Positions 7,047-13,909 of a stretch of 18,060 nucleotides of DNA are shown one piece after another (positions within the stretch are counted from its first letter, which is position 1; every line of letters begins with the position of its first letter). Source of the DNA: Bacteroidales bacterium (GTDB taxonomy: Bacteria; Bacteroidota; Bacteroidia; Bacteroidales; UBA932); the NCBI GenBank assembly GCA_017478685.1, contig JAFVDC010000190.1, positions 1-18,060 on the forward strand, read 5' to 3'. Under the pieces are notes generated by a model. It had not been told where the DNA came from. It searched no databases and was given only the letters and a program-made list of their open reading frames with translations. The position numbers were made by a program, and so were the translations under genes.

Positions 7047-8977
7047 TCTTCAGCTGATGGGAACCTGTCGTCTGCCGCAGGTTTTACCTTAGGACCAAGG
7101 ATTTTTTCAATATCTTCGGCAAAGATAACTTCTTTTTCAAGAAGAAGGGCGCCAAGTTTCATGAAATCTTCCTTGTGGTCGTTTATGAGTTTGAGGGTGC
7201 GGTCATGGACATCCTTTACTATGGATTTAACCTCCTTGTCCATGAGTTCGGCCGTCTTTTCCGAGTAAGGCTTTACAAGGTTGTAGCCTTTGGCGCCGGT
7301 TGAATCATAGAAGGAAAGGGCGCCCACGGTGTCTGACATGCCGTAATACTGGACCATTGCGTAGGCCATGCCGGTCATGCGCTCGAGGTCGTTGAGAGCG
7401 CCTGTGGAAGGCTCTCCGTTGAGGATTTCCTCCGCTACGCGGCCGCCGATGAGCTGACACATGTGGTCCATCATTACGCTGCGGGACCAGTTTTTCCTTT
7501 CTTCGGGGAGGCTCCAGGTGAGGCCCAGGGCGTTTCCGCGGGGGATGATGCTGACCTTGAACACGGGGTCTGCGTAAGGGAGGAGCCACCCTACAAGGGC
7601 GTGACCGGCCTCATGGTATGCCGTGGTGCGTTTTTCGGCAGGAGTCATTATGGTGTTGGACTTTCTTTCAAGGCCGCCGATAATGCGGTCTACGGCATCC
7701 AGAAAGTCCTGTTGCATTACCACGCTGTGTCCCCTTCTGGCAGCGGTGAGGGCGGCCTCGTTGCAGACATTTGCGATGTCGGCGCCGGAGAAACCGGGGG
7801 TATGCTTGGCCATGAACTCAACGTTGAAGTCTTCTCCAAGCTTGATGCCCTTCAGGTGCACCTGGAATATCTCTTCACGCTCCTTGAGTTCAGGGAGTTC
7901 CACGTGAATCTGGCGGTCGAAGCGGCCGGCGCGCATGAGAGCCTGGTCAAGGATGTCGGAGCGGTTGGTTGCGGCAAGCACGATGACGCCGCTGTTGGTG
8001 CCGAAGCCGTCCATTTCCGTGAGGAGCTGGTTGAGGGTGTTCTCTCTTTCGTCGTTGGAGGAGAAGCCTCCGTTTTTGGCCCTTGCGCGGCCCACGGCAT
8101 CGATTTCATCTATAAAGACTATGCAGGGGGCCTTTTCCTTTGCCTGACGGAACAGATCCCTCACGCGGGAAGCGCCCACGCCTACGAACATCTCCACGAA
8201 GTCCGAGCCTGAAATGGAGAAGAAAGGAACGTTGGCCTCCCCTGCCACGGCCTTTGCAAGCAGGGTTTTGCCGGTTCCGGGAGGGCCCACCAGGAGGGCT
8301 ACCTTAGGGATTTTGCCGCCAAGGGCGGTGTACTTGGAAGGATTCTTGAGGAAATCCACAATCTCCATCACTTCTTCCTTTGCTCCGTAAAGGCCCGCAA
8401 CGTCCTTGAAAGTGACGTTCACCTGGCCTTTTTCGGTTTCCTTAGCGGTGGACTTGCCGGTGTTGAAGGGGTTGAAACCGCCGCCACCGGGGCCTCCGGG
8501 CCCGCCTGCACCGCGGTTCATGCCACGGAACATGAGAACCCAGAACAGGATGAGGATAAGCAGCGGGAACAGCATCTGGAAGATATCCATCCAAATGCGT
8601 TCCTGGTTTTTCATCACCACCTTGAACTGGTCTGTTGCCGGAAGTGCCGAATTAAGATCCTGGAACGTGGTTTCAGGGTCGAATTTAGTGGAAACAAGGA
8701 AATAGAAGTGGGGCGCGCGCCTTGGAGGCTGCCCGCCGCGGAATTTGTCGGAGTATTTTGCAAGGCGGTCCGGGCGTACTTTCACCTCTCCTTTGTAGTC
8801 ATTGCGGATGAAGGTGATTTCGGCGATGTCTCCGCTCTCTATCATAGTCTTGACATCGGCCCACTCAATTTTTTCCGGGGCGGCCGTACGCTGGTTGGAA
8901 AACAGCATGTAGCCTATTCCCAGAAGGAGTAGGACGTAAAACCATGAGAAATTGAAACTTATAGTTTTCTTTGCCAT
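7043..8977 (-). CDS. ftsH: ATP-dependent zinc metalloprotease FtsH
   Basis: Membrane-anchored AAA+ protease that degrades misfolded membrane proteins and short-lived regulators. The 644-aa length is normal. Membrane helices lie at about residues 8-26 and 132-153, flanking a periplasmic domain; a Gly-rich linker (157-167) follows. The AAA module has Walker A GPPGTGKT (231-238), Walker [10 protein letters not shown] (286-294), and the second region of homology with the arginine finger around RAGRFDR. The protease domain has the zinc motif HEAGH (455-459), and D530 in ALNDLERMT is the likely third zinc ligand. All catalytic residues appear intact. It starts immediately after the rsfS stop with no gap and overlaps cdsA by 4 nt at its end. 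The codons for QIHVELP contain a parS-like sequence, described separately. Confidence 0.98.
   Translation of the reverse strand: MAKKTISFNFSWFYVLLLLGIGYMLFSNQRTAAPEKIEWADVKTMIESGDIAEITFIRNDYKGEVKVRPDRLAKYSDKFRGGQPPRRAPHFYFLVSTKFDPETTFQDLNSALPATDQFKVVMKNQERIWMDIFQMLFPLLILILFWVLMFRGMNRGAGGPGGPGGGGFNPFNTGKSTAKETEKGQVNVTFKDVAGLYGAKEEVMEIVDFLKNPSKYTALGGKIPKVALLVGPPGTGKTLLAKAVAGEANVPFFSISGSDFVEMFVGVGASRVRDLFRQAKEKAPCIVFIDEIDAVGRARAKNGGFSSNDERENTLNQLLTEMDGFGTNSGVIVLAATNRSDILDQALMRAGRFDRQIHVELPELKEREEIFQVHLKGIKLGEDFNVEFMAKHTPGFSGADIANVCNEAALTAARRGHSVVMQQDFLDAVDRIIGGLERKSNTIMTPAEKRTTAYHEAGHALVGWLLPYADPVFKVSIIPRGNALGLTWSLPEERKNWSRSVMMDHMCQLIGGRVAEEILNGEPSTGALNDLERMTGMAYAMVQYYGMSDTVGALSFYDSTGAKGYNLVKPYSEKTAELMDKEVKSIVKDVHDRTLKLINDHKEDFMKLGALLLEKEVIFAEDIEKILGPKVKPAADDRFPSAEE
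7897..7910. promoter_or_regulatory. Possible parS-like site inside ftsH
   Basis: GTTCCACGTGAATC has the CACGTG core and matches the palindrome GTTCCACGTGGAAC at 12 of 14 positions; it also matches the universal GTTTCACGTGAAAC at 12 of 14. parS sites often lie in coding sequence near parAB, and parA is about 3.4 kb away. Because the bases encode the conserved FtsH residues IHVEL, chance from coding constraint is a strong alternative. Confidence 0.25.
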
Positions 8978-9352
8978 TTATTTCTGCTCTTTCTTAGTGG
9001 GGGTTTTGCGGAGCTTGTACTCCTTGCGGGGAACATCTGACCAGAGCTCCTCCAGGCGGTAGAAGTTGCGGTATTCCTTCAGGAAAATATGGACTACTAT
9101 GTTTCCGTAATCCTGAATGATCCAGAAAGCGTTGCTCTCTCCCTGGGAACGGAGAAGCCTCAGGCCCTCCTCCTTCATCTTTTCCTCTATGTTGTCTGCG
9201 ATAGCGCCCACCTGGGTGGTGTTGGAAGCGTCGCATACCACAAAGAAGTCTGTGATTGCGCCGTCAATTGCCCGTAAGTCCAGTGACACTACGTCCTCTC
9301 CTTTCTTGTCAAGGATTGCGTCTGCGATAAGCCTTAAGTCGTGGGTAATCAT
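8978..9352 (-). CDS. rsfS: Ribosomal silencing factor RsfS
   Basis: Binds ribosomal protein uL14 on the large subunit and blocks subunit joining in slow growth. At 124 aa it has the usual family length. The family core is visible: VVSLDLRAIDGAITDFFVVCDASNTTQV, then IADNIEEKMKEEG, then FWIIQDYGNIVVHIFLKEYRNFYRLEELW. The C-terminal tail is Lys-rich. It is the first gene of the minus-strand unit, and the promoter at 9385-9415 would give a short leader of roughly 25 nt. ftsH follows with zero spacing. Confidence 0.95.
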   Translation of the reverse strand: MITHDLRLIADAILDKKGEDVVSLDLRAIDGAITDFFVVCDASNTTQVGAIADNIEEKMKEEGLRLLRSQGESNAFWIIQDYGNIVVHIFLKEYRNFYRLEELWSDVPRKEYKLRKTPTKKEQK

Positions 9353-9384
9353 TCTAAATAATTATAGTCTTTTCTTTTGTGACA

Positions 9385-9415
9385 CAAATATAATCAAAAA
9401 AGCTGCCATAACAAA
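9385..9415 (-). promoter_or_regulatory. Bacteroidetes-type promoter for rsfS-ftsH-cdsA-psd
   Basis: Read on the minus strand, TTTG (9415-9412) is followed after exactly 19 nt by TATATTTG (9392-9385), a perfect match to the Bacteroidetes sigma-ABfr pattern TTTG-N19-TAnnTTTG. The rsfS start is about 33 nt downstream of the -7 element. Confidence 0.75.
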
Positions 9416-9435
9416 GGCAGGTGACAATTTGGCAG

Positions 9436-9466
9436 TTTGAAGGTAGGCCGATTTTATGTATATTTG
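9436..9466 (+). promoter_or_regulatory. Bacteroidetes-type promoter for the priA-like/parAB unit
   Basis: TTTG (9436-9439), a 19-nt spacer and TATATTTG (9459-9466) match the Bacteroidetes consensus exactly. Transcription would start near 9472, leaving a leader of about 80 nt that contains the two inverted repeats at 9503-9539. It is divergent from the rsfS promoter. Confidence 0.75.
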
Positions 9467-9502
9467 TGCTGAAAAAGCCTTAAAAGTGGCATATCAAGGC
9501 TT

Positions 9503-9518
9503 GTAACAAAAATGTTAC
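9503..9518. promoter_or_regulatory. Inverted repeat 1, candidate operator
   Basis: GTAACAAAAATGTTAC has perfect 6-bp arms (GTAACA/TGTTAC) around AAAA. It lies between the plus-strand promoter and the ATG at 9551, where a bound repressor could block transcription. The regulator is unknown. Confidence 0.5.
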
Positions 9519-9523
9519 CATTC

Positions 9524-9539
9524 ATAACAATAATGTTAT
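9524..9539. promoter_or_regulatory. Inverted repeat 2, candidate operator
   Basis: ATAACAATAATGTTAT has perfect 6-bp arms (ATAACA/TGTTAT) around ATAA. It has the same architecture as the repeat at 9503 and starts exactly 21 bp later, about two helical turns, which suits cooperative binding by two dimers on one DNA face. Confidence 0.5.
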
Positions 9540-9550
9540 ATTAACTGATA

Positions 9551-11209
9551 ATGAGCGCAAAGACATATATACAGGTGATAGTCCCCCTAAAATTGGACTG
9601 GGAGCCCGTATACTATGTCCCGGAGGGTGAAAAACCCGTTGTGGGAGACCGGGTAAGCGTCCTTTTCTCCGGAAAAGAGTACCTTGCGGTTGTCAGCGCA
9701 ACTGGAGTTACGCCAAGGGAAGGCCTCAAGGAAGATGACATCCTTCCCATCATCGGCACGGATGAATCCCTACCCCGCATCACCGGGCGGGAGCTTGATT
9801 TCTGGCGCACCATGGCGCAGTACTATCTTTGCACCGTGGGTGAAGTTTACAACTTGGTTTACACCCTTGTCAATTATAAACCTCCACGGAGATGGACGCC
9901 CAAGGACAGGAGCCTTGTCGCAAGCCGGCCCGCTCTCATTGCTTCAGAGGACGCCGCCATCAAAAAGTCCAAAGAGGCGTTCGGCAAAAAGAAAACCGTG
10001 CTTCTTTACGGCAGCGGCTCCAGGGTTTCCGTTTTTCTTGCGCTTGCCGAGGAAGCTATTGCACGCGGAGAATCCGTAATGTACCTTGTGCCGGAAATAG
10101 CATTTTCCAAGGCCTTGGAAGAGACCGTGCTGTCTGTCTTTCCGGATGCTGCAATATATAATAGCGGCCTCACCCCGGCAAAAAAACGCGACATTGTGCT
10201 GGAAGCAAGGGCCGGTAAACCAATGGTTGTGCTTGGCACCCGCAGCGCGCTCTGGATTCCTTTCAGTAACCTTGGGCTCATAGTGGTGGACCATGAGCAA
10301 GAACCATCTTTCAAGCAGGATTCCCCCGCCCCCAGGTTCCATGTCAGGGAGAGTGCAATAATGCTTGGAAAAGCATGCGGCGCAAATGTGATCCTGGGAA
10401 GCGAATCTCCGTCTTTTGAGTCTTTATATAATGCTGAAACAGGCATTTTTACAGGTGTTGAATTAAATAAAGACTTCACTTCTTCGGCAGGGAGCTCCAT
10501 GGTGCTTCTGGACATTGCCTCCGAGCGCCGAAAAAGGGGTATGGTGGGGAGTTTTTCCTTAAAACTCATCGGCCACCTTAAAGATGCCGTGGACAAAGGG
10601 AAAAAGGTACTTGCCGTGTGTCCGTCAAAGGCCTCGGAGGAAGATTGCCGAAAAGAGCTTGACGCCATATTCCCGGGCGCCCTGGACAAATACGTTTTCA
10701 CCTCCTCCCCTTTTGCCGTAAAAACAATCCCTGAAGGGCTTTATTCGGTCATTGCCATCCTTCTTGCCGACGTCCTTCTCGGCCGGGAGGATTTCCGCTC
10801 CGACGAACGCGCCGTCCAGCTTTTCGCTTCGCTTTCCGGAAAGACGGGCCTTCTTGTAATTCAAACGCGCGAACCGTCACATCCGGCTTTTTCGGCCTAT
10901 ACCCCATCCATGATGGCCGAAAGACGCATTGCCGGCTATCCACCGTACTCAAGGCTTGTTTCAGTGACATTGAATGAAAGGGATGAAGGGAGGATGAATC
11001 TTCGTTCAAGGCTCCTCTCAAACAGGCTCCGGGAGGTCCTAAGGCCTTTCTCCGATCCCCTTATCCTTGGCCCCGGTGGCGGCGAAATCCGCATTTTCTT
11101 CAAACGGGACAAAAACCTCCTGCCCGGGAAACAGGCCATGTACCGGGAAATCAACTCTTTTGAAAAGCAGTACTCCTGCCATGTTACAATAGATGTAGAC
11201 CCTGTTTAG
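9551..11209 (+). CDS. PriA-like primosomal protein N' homologue lacking helicase motifs
   Basis: PriA normally reloads the replicative helicase at stalled forks. This 552-aa protein keeps the overall PriA path. It has a 3'-end-binding N-terminus (about 1-60), a winged-helix-like stretch (LDFWRTMAQYYLCTVGEVYNLV, about 80-102), VVLGTRSALWIPFSNLGLIVVD, LGSESPSFESLYNAETG, and the C-terminal ERRIAGYPPYSRL and terminal DVDPV. The catalytic parts are gone. Walker A is replaced by YGSGSRVSV (153-161), DEEH reads DHEQ (247-250), the zinc-binding cysteine region is absent, and the GTQM-TKG and QVAGRAGR motifs are missing. Bacteroidetes PriA usually exceeds 800 aa. The intact frame argues for a retained, non-helicase role; a decaying gene is the alternative. 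It has its own promoter and two candidate operators, and is followed by parA after 91 nt. Confidence 0.85.
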   Translation: MSAKTYIQVIVPLKLDWEPVYYVPEGEKPVVGDRVSVLFSGKEYLAVVSATGVTPREGLKEDDILPIIGTDESLPRITGRELDFWRTMAQYYLCTVGEVYNLVYTLVNYKPPRRWTPKDRSLVASRPALIASEDAAIKKSKEAFGKKKTVLLYGSGSRVSVFLALAEEAIARGESVMYLVPEIAFSKALEETVLSVFPDAAIYNSGLTPAKKRDIVLEARAGKPMVVLGTRSALWIPFSNLGLIVVDHEQEPSFKQDSPAPRFHVRESAIMLGKACGANVILGSESPSFESLYNAETGIFTGVELNKDFTSSAGSSMVLLDIASERRKRGMVGSFSLKLIGHLKDAVDKGKKVLAVCPSKASEEDCRKELDAIFPGALDKYVFTSSPFAVKTIPEGLYSVIAILLADVLLGREDFRSDERAVQLFASLSGKTGLLVIQTREPSHPAFSAYTPSMMAERRIAGYPPYSRLVSVTLNERDEGRMNLRSRLLSNRLREVLRPFSDPLILGPGGGEIRIFFKRDKNLLPGKQAMYREINSFEKQYSCHVTIDVDPV

Positions 11210-11240
11210 CGGCCTTCGGCCATCACTAAACTGAAATTCC

Positions 11241-11257
11241 GTGGAACTTTGTGGAAC
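11241..11257. promoter_or_regulatory. Tandem GTGGAAC half-sites upstream of parA
   Basis: GTGGAAC occurs at 11241-11247 and again at 11251-11257, 10 bp apart (one helical turn). GTGGAAC is one half of the parS palindrome GTTCCACGTGGAAC; the opposite half-sites are poorly matched. They may bind ParB weakly or autoregulate parAB, which is inference. Confidence 0.3.
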
Positions 11258-11286
11258 AATTACAAGGAAATCTGGAGATTTCTTTG

Positions 11287-11294
11287 TAGATTTG
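11287..11294 (+). promoter_or_regulatory. Possible -7 element immediately before parA
   Basis: TAGATTTG matches TAnnTTTG and ends 6 nt before the parA ATG, so any transcript would be nearly leaderless. No TTTG is found at the expected spacing upstream, so this is weak; parA may instead be read from the priA-like promoter. Confidence 0.25.
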
Positions 11295-11300
11295 CAGTCT

Positions 11301-12074
11301 ATGGGAAAAATTATTGCAATAGCCAACCAGAAAGGCGGCGTGGGCAAAACCACCACCGCCATCAACCTTGCCGCTTCGCTGGCGGTATTGGAAAAGAGCG
11401 TCCTCATCATAGACGCAGACCCCCAGGCCAACACCACTTCGGGCCTTAACTTCGACCCCGAAAACAGTGACCACCGTACTCTGTACGAGATCCTTATCGG
11501 GAAATTGTCGGCCAGTGACGCCCTCATCCAGACAGAGCTTCCCAAGCTTCACATGATTCCTTCCCACATCAATCTTGTAGGCGCGGAAATCGAGCTCCTG
11601 AATGTGCCGGAACGTGAATCCATCCTCAAAAAGGCCCTGGAACCCATCCGCGGCAACTATGACTACATTATCATAGACTGCTCCCCTTCCCTTGGGCTCA
11701 TTACGGTAAACTGCCTCACGGCCGCAGATTCAGTCATGATTCCGGTCCAGCCTGAGTTCTTCGCCCTGGAAGGCCTTGCAAAACTTATCCAGACCATCCG
11801 CCTTGTCCAGAACGGAATCAACCCCGGCCTTACCATAGAAGGATTCGTGGTAACCATGTTCGACGGCCGCACCAAGGTGCACAACCAGGTTGTGGCGCAG
11901 CTCCGGGACCATTTCAAGGACATGGTTTTCAATACTGTAATCCAGCGCAGCATCCGTCTTTCGGAGGCTCCCTCTTACGGCAAGCCCATCATTCTCTACG
12001 ACGTAATGAACAACGGTACGTCCAACTACATGAATCTGGCAAAAGAAGTACTTGACAAGAACAACAATGGCTAA
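11301..12074 (+). CDS. parA: Chromosome partitioning ATPase ParA (Soj type)
   Basis: ATPase that forms a nucleoid-bound gradient and moves ParB-parS complexes to segregate the origin region. The 257-aa length is normal for chromosomal ParA. The deviant Walker A is KGGVGKTT (residues 11-18). Walker A' is IIDADPQANTTSGL and Walker B is YDYIIIDCSPSLGL, followed by PVQPEFFALEGL. The C-terminus has the typical RSIRLSEAPSYGKP. I chose the ATG at 11301 over an upstream GTG at 11241 because family homology starts with GKIIAIANQKGG and the extra 20 residues (ELCGTITRKSGDFF and so on) look random. The stop overlaps parB by 8 nt. Confidence 0.97.
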   Translation: MGKIIAIANQKGGVGKTTTAINLAASLAVLEKSVLIIDADPQANTTSGLNFDPENSDHRTLYEILIGKLSASDALIQTELPKLHMIPSHINLVGAEIELLNVPERESILKKALEPIRGNYDYIIIDCSPSLGLITVNCLTAADSVMIPVQPEFFALEGLAKLIQTIRLVQNGINPGLTIEGFVVTMFDGRTKVHNQVVAQLRDHFKDMVFNTVIQRSIRLSEAPSYGKPIILYDVMNNGTSNYMNLAKEVLDKNNNG

Positions 12075-12987
12075 GAATCAGTTCGGCCTTGGCAAGGGCC
12101 TTGGCGCTCTCCTTGGAGGAGAAGACCTCTCGGAACTCAGAAAACCGGTCGGCTACATCAATAAGGAAGTGGTTTCGGCCGAAGGCAAGCCCCAGGACAC
12201 CTCCGATGTCCTGCGCATTCCCATAGACCTCATCGAGCCCAATCCCTATCAGCCCCGCATGAGTTTCGCAACGGAAGCAATGCAGGAGCTGGCCGATTCC
12301 ATCCGCACCTTCGGCCTGATCCAGCCCATAACCGTGCGCCGGAAGGGAGACAAATACCAGATTATAAGCGGAGAACGCCGTTACCGCGCCTCCAGCATGG
12401 CCGGCATGGACATGATTCCCGCCTATATCCGTGACGCATCGGAGCAAGGAATGCTGGAAATGGCCATTGTGGAGAACATCCAAAGGGAAAACCTGGATCC
12501 CATAGAGGTTGCCATGAGTTACCAGCGCCTGATGGACGAATGTTCCCTCACCCAGGAGCAGATGGCCGACAGAGTTGGCAAGAAACGCGCCTCCGTCGCC
12601 AATCAGCTGAGGCTCCTGAAGCTTCCCGCAAAGGTGCAACACGACCTCAAGGTGGGTCTTGTGAGCGTAGGTCACGCAAAGGTTCTCCTTGGCGTGGAAG
12701 ACCCTGAAACCCAGGAGATGCTCTGCGACCTCATCGTCAAGAACGGGCTTTCCGTGCGCCAGCTTGAGGAAAAGATTAAGTCCATCGGCAAGAAAAAAAG
12801 CAAGGAACAGGAAGACGGCGCCCAGGAACTCCCTGACATGTACTACAGGCTCCTTGAAAATGTGGGCAAGTACTTTGGTGAGAACATTTCCCTGAAGCGC
12901 ACCCGTGACGGAAAGGGCACCATGACCATAAAGTTTGAGTCCGATTCCCAGATGGAGCAGTTCCTCAGGGCCCTTGACCAGAGATAA
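12067..12987 (+). CDS. parB: Chromosome partitioning protein ParB (Spo0J type)
   Basis: CTP-dependent DNA clamp that loads at parS and spreads to organise the origin region; partner of ParA. The protein is 306 aa. The N-terminus has the ParA-stimulating motif GLGKGLGALLG (residues 6-16). The ParB/Srx nuclease-like CTP-binding domain starts at about residue 50 (IPIDLIEPNPYQPR) and has GERRYRA (102-108) and ENIQR (136-140). The helix-turn-helix follows (LTQEQMADRVGKKRASVANQLRLL), and a dimerisation region ends the protein. I chose ATG 12067 (MAKNQFGLGKGLG) over TTG 12052. The stop TAA shares its last A with the next gene's ATG, so translational coupling is likely. Confidence 0.97.
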   Translation: MAKNQFGLGKGLGALLGGEDLSELRKPVGYINKEVVSAEGKPQDTSDVLRIPIDLIEPNPYQPRMSFATEAMQELADSIRTFGLIQPITVRRKGDKYQIISGERRYRASSMAGMDMIPAYIRDASEQGMLEMAIVENIQRENLDPIEVAMSYQRLMDECSLTQEQMADRVGKKRASVANQLRLLKLPAKVQHDLKVGLVSVGHAKVLLGVEDPETQEMLCDLIVKNGLSVRQLEEKIKSIGKKKSKEQEDGAQELPDMYYRLLENVGKYFGENISLKRTRDGKGTMTIKFESDSQMEQFLRALDQR

Positions 12988-13907
12988 TGAAGGGTACCGC
13001 TCGCATAATTGCCTTTCTTGCAGCGCTCATGCTATGTCTACCGCTGGCCGCACAGTACCGCGACGACCAGTTCAAGCGTGATGCGTTCACCCAGACTTAT
13101 GCCGATACCACGGAAAAGACCAAGACCGACACCACCCAGCTCTTCAATTTCAAGGAGTTTTTCGGCGGGCTGGCGCATAAGCGCACGGCGTCCCTGAAAA
13201 CCCTTACCATGGGCTCTACCATCTTCATAGGCGGCAACCAGATTTACCACAAACAGTACTGGAAACTGCCTATCATTTATGGCGGAATAGGTGCCGGAAT
13301 TTACGGGGGCATCCACTTCGGCAATATGTATAAGAGCACCGGAGAATCTCAGTATCAAACATATAGCACACTGTCCTATGTTGGCGCAGGGCTTGTGTGG
13401 TGGGGGTCGCTCATGGATGGCGCCGTGTGTTTCAAGAGTGACAAATCTCCGGATCCCGCCCGCTCCACGGTATATTCACTGCTGCTTCCAGGTCTTGGAC
13501 AGGTTTACAACGGGGAGTTCTGGAAAGTGCCGCTGTACCTTGGCCTCATGGCGGGCTCCGTCAATTTTGTAGTGGACAACAACCTGCAATACATACGCTG
13601 GAAAACTGCATACGATGCTGCCACCTCCGAGGACGAATCCGTGGAGAAGCCTCCGTACAGTGCCGAAAACTGCAAGATGTTCAGGGACCTCTACCGGAGG
13701 TACCGCGACTATTCCATCCTTGCGGTGGCACTCACCTACCTTATCCAGGTGATAGATGCCAACGTGTTTGCCTACATGCAGGATTTTGAAGTGAACGACG
13801 ACATCTCAATGCGTATAGAACCTGCCGTCCAGCCTATCCAGTATGCGGTTGGCGGTACTCCCCAGGCCGGGATGTCCGTAGGAATGAGTGTGGGGTTAAG
13901 ATTCTGA
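12987..13907 (+). CDS. DUF5683-type membrane protein
   Basis: A 306-aa envelope protein of unknown function. The N-terminus is a signal peptide (RIIAFLAALMLCLPLAAQ). The DUF5683 core reads STVYSLLLPGLGQVYNGEFWKVPLYLG (about 160-186), a motif shared with other 'PGLGQ-Y' small membrane proteins. A related segment occurs earlier (Q85 IYHKQYWKLPIIYGG), suggesting internal duplication 87 residues apart. A hydrophobic helix near 240-258 (YSILAVALTYLIQVIDANVFAYM) is also conserved-looking. The gene is sandwiched between parB and a lytic transglycosylase, an arrangement common in Bacteroidetes from general knowledge, which hints at a link between segregation and the cell envelope. That link is inference. 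Confidence 0.85.
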   Translation: MKGTARIIAFLAALMLCLPLAAQYRDDQFKRDAFTQTYADTTEKTKTDTTQLFNFKEFFGGLAHKRTASLKTLTMGSTIFIGGNQIYHKQYWKLPIIYGGIGAGIYGGIHFGNMYKSTGESQYQTYSTLSYVGAGLVWWGSLMDGAVCFKSDKSPDPARSTVYSLLLPGLGQVYNGEFWKVPLYLGLMAGSVNFVVDNNLQYIRWKTAYDAATSEDESVEKPPYSAENCKMFRDLYRRYRDYSILAVALTYLIQVIDANVFAYMQDFEVNDDISMRIEPAVQPIQYAVGGTPQAGMSVGMSVGLRF

Positions 13908-13909
13908 AA

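Noticed and set aside
7463..8212. 249-aa plus-strand open frame inside ftsH
   Set aside because: Shadow of a fully conserved FtsH coding sequence.
9551..11209. Calling the PriA-like gene a pseudogene outright
   Set aside because: No frameshift or internal stop, and both ends of the PriA fold are preserved; loss is confined to catalytic motifs.
11208..11222. GGCCTTCGGCC hairpin after the priA-like gene as a terminator
   Set aside because: Only a 4-bp stem and no T run.
11241..11300. 20-residue N-terminal extension of ParA
   Set aside because: ParA homology begins at MGKIIAIANQKGG; the extension looks like untranslated leader.
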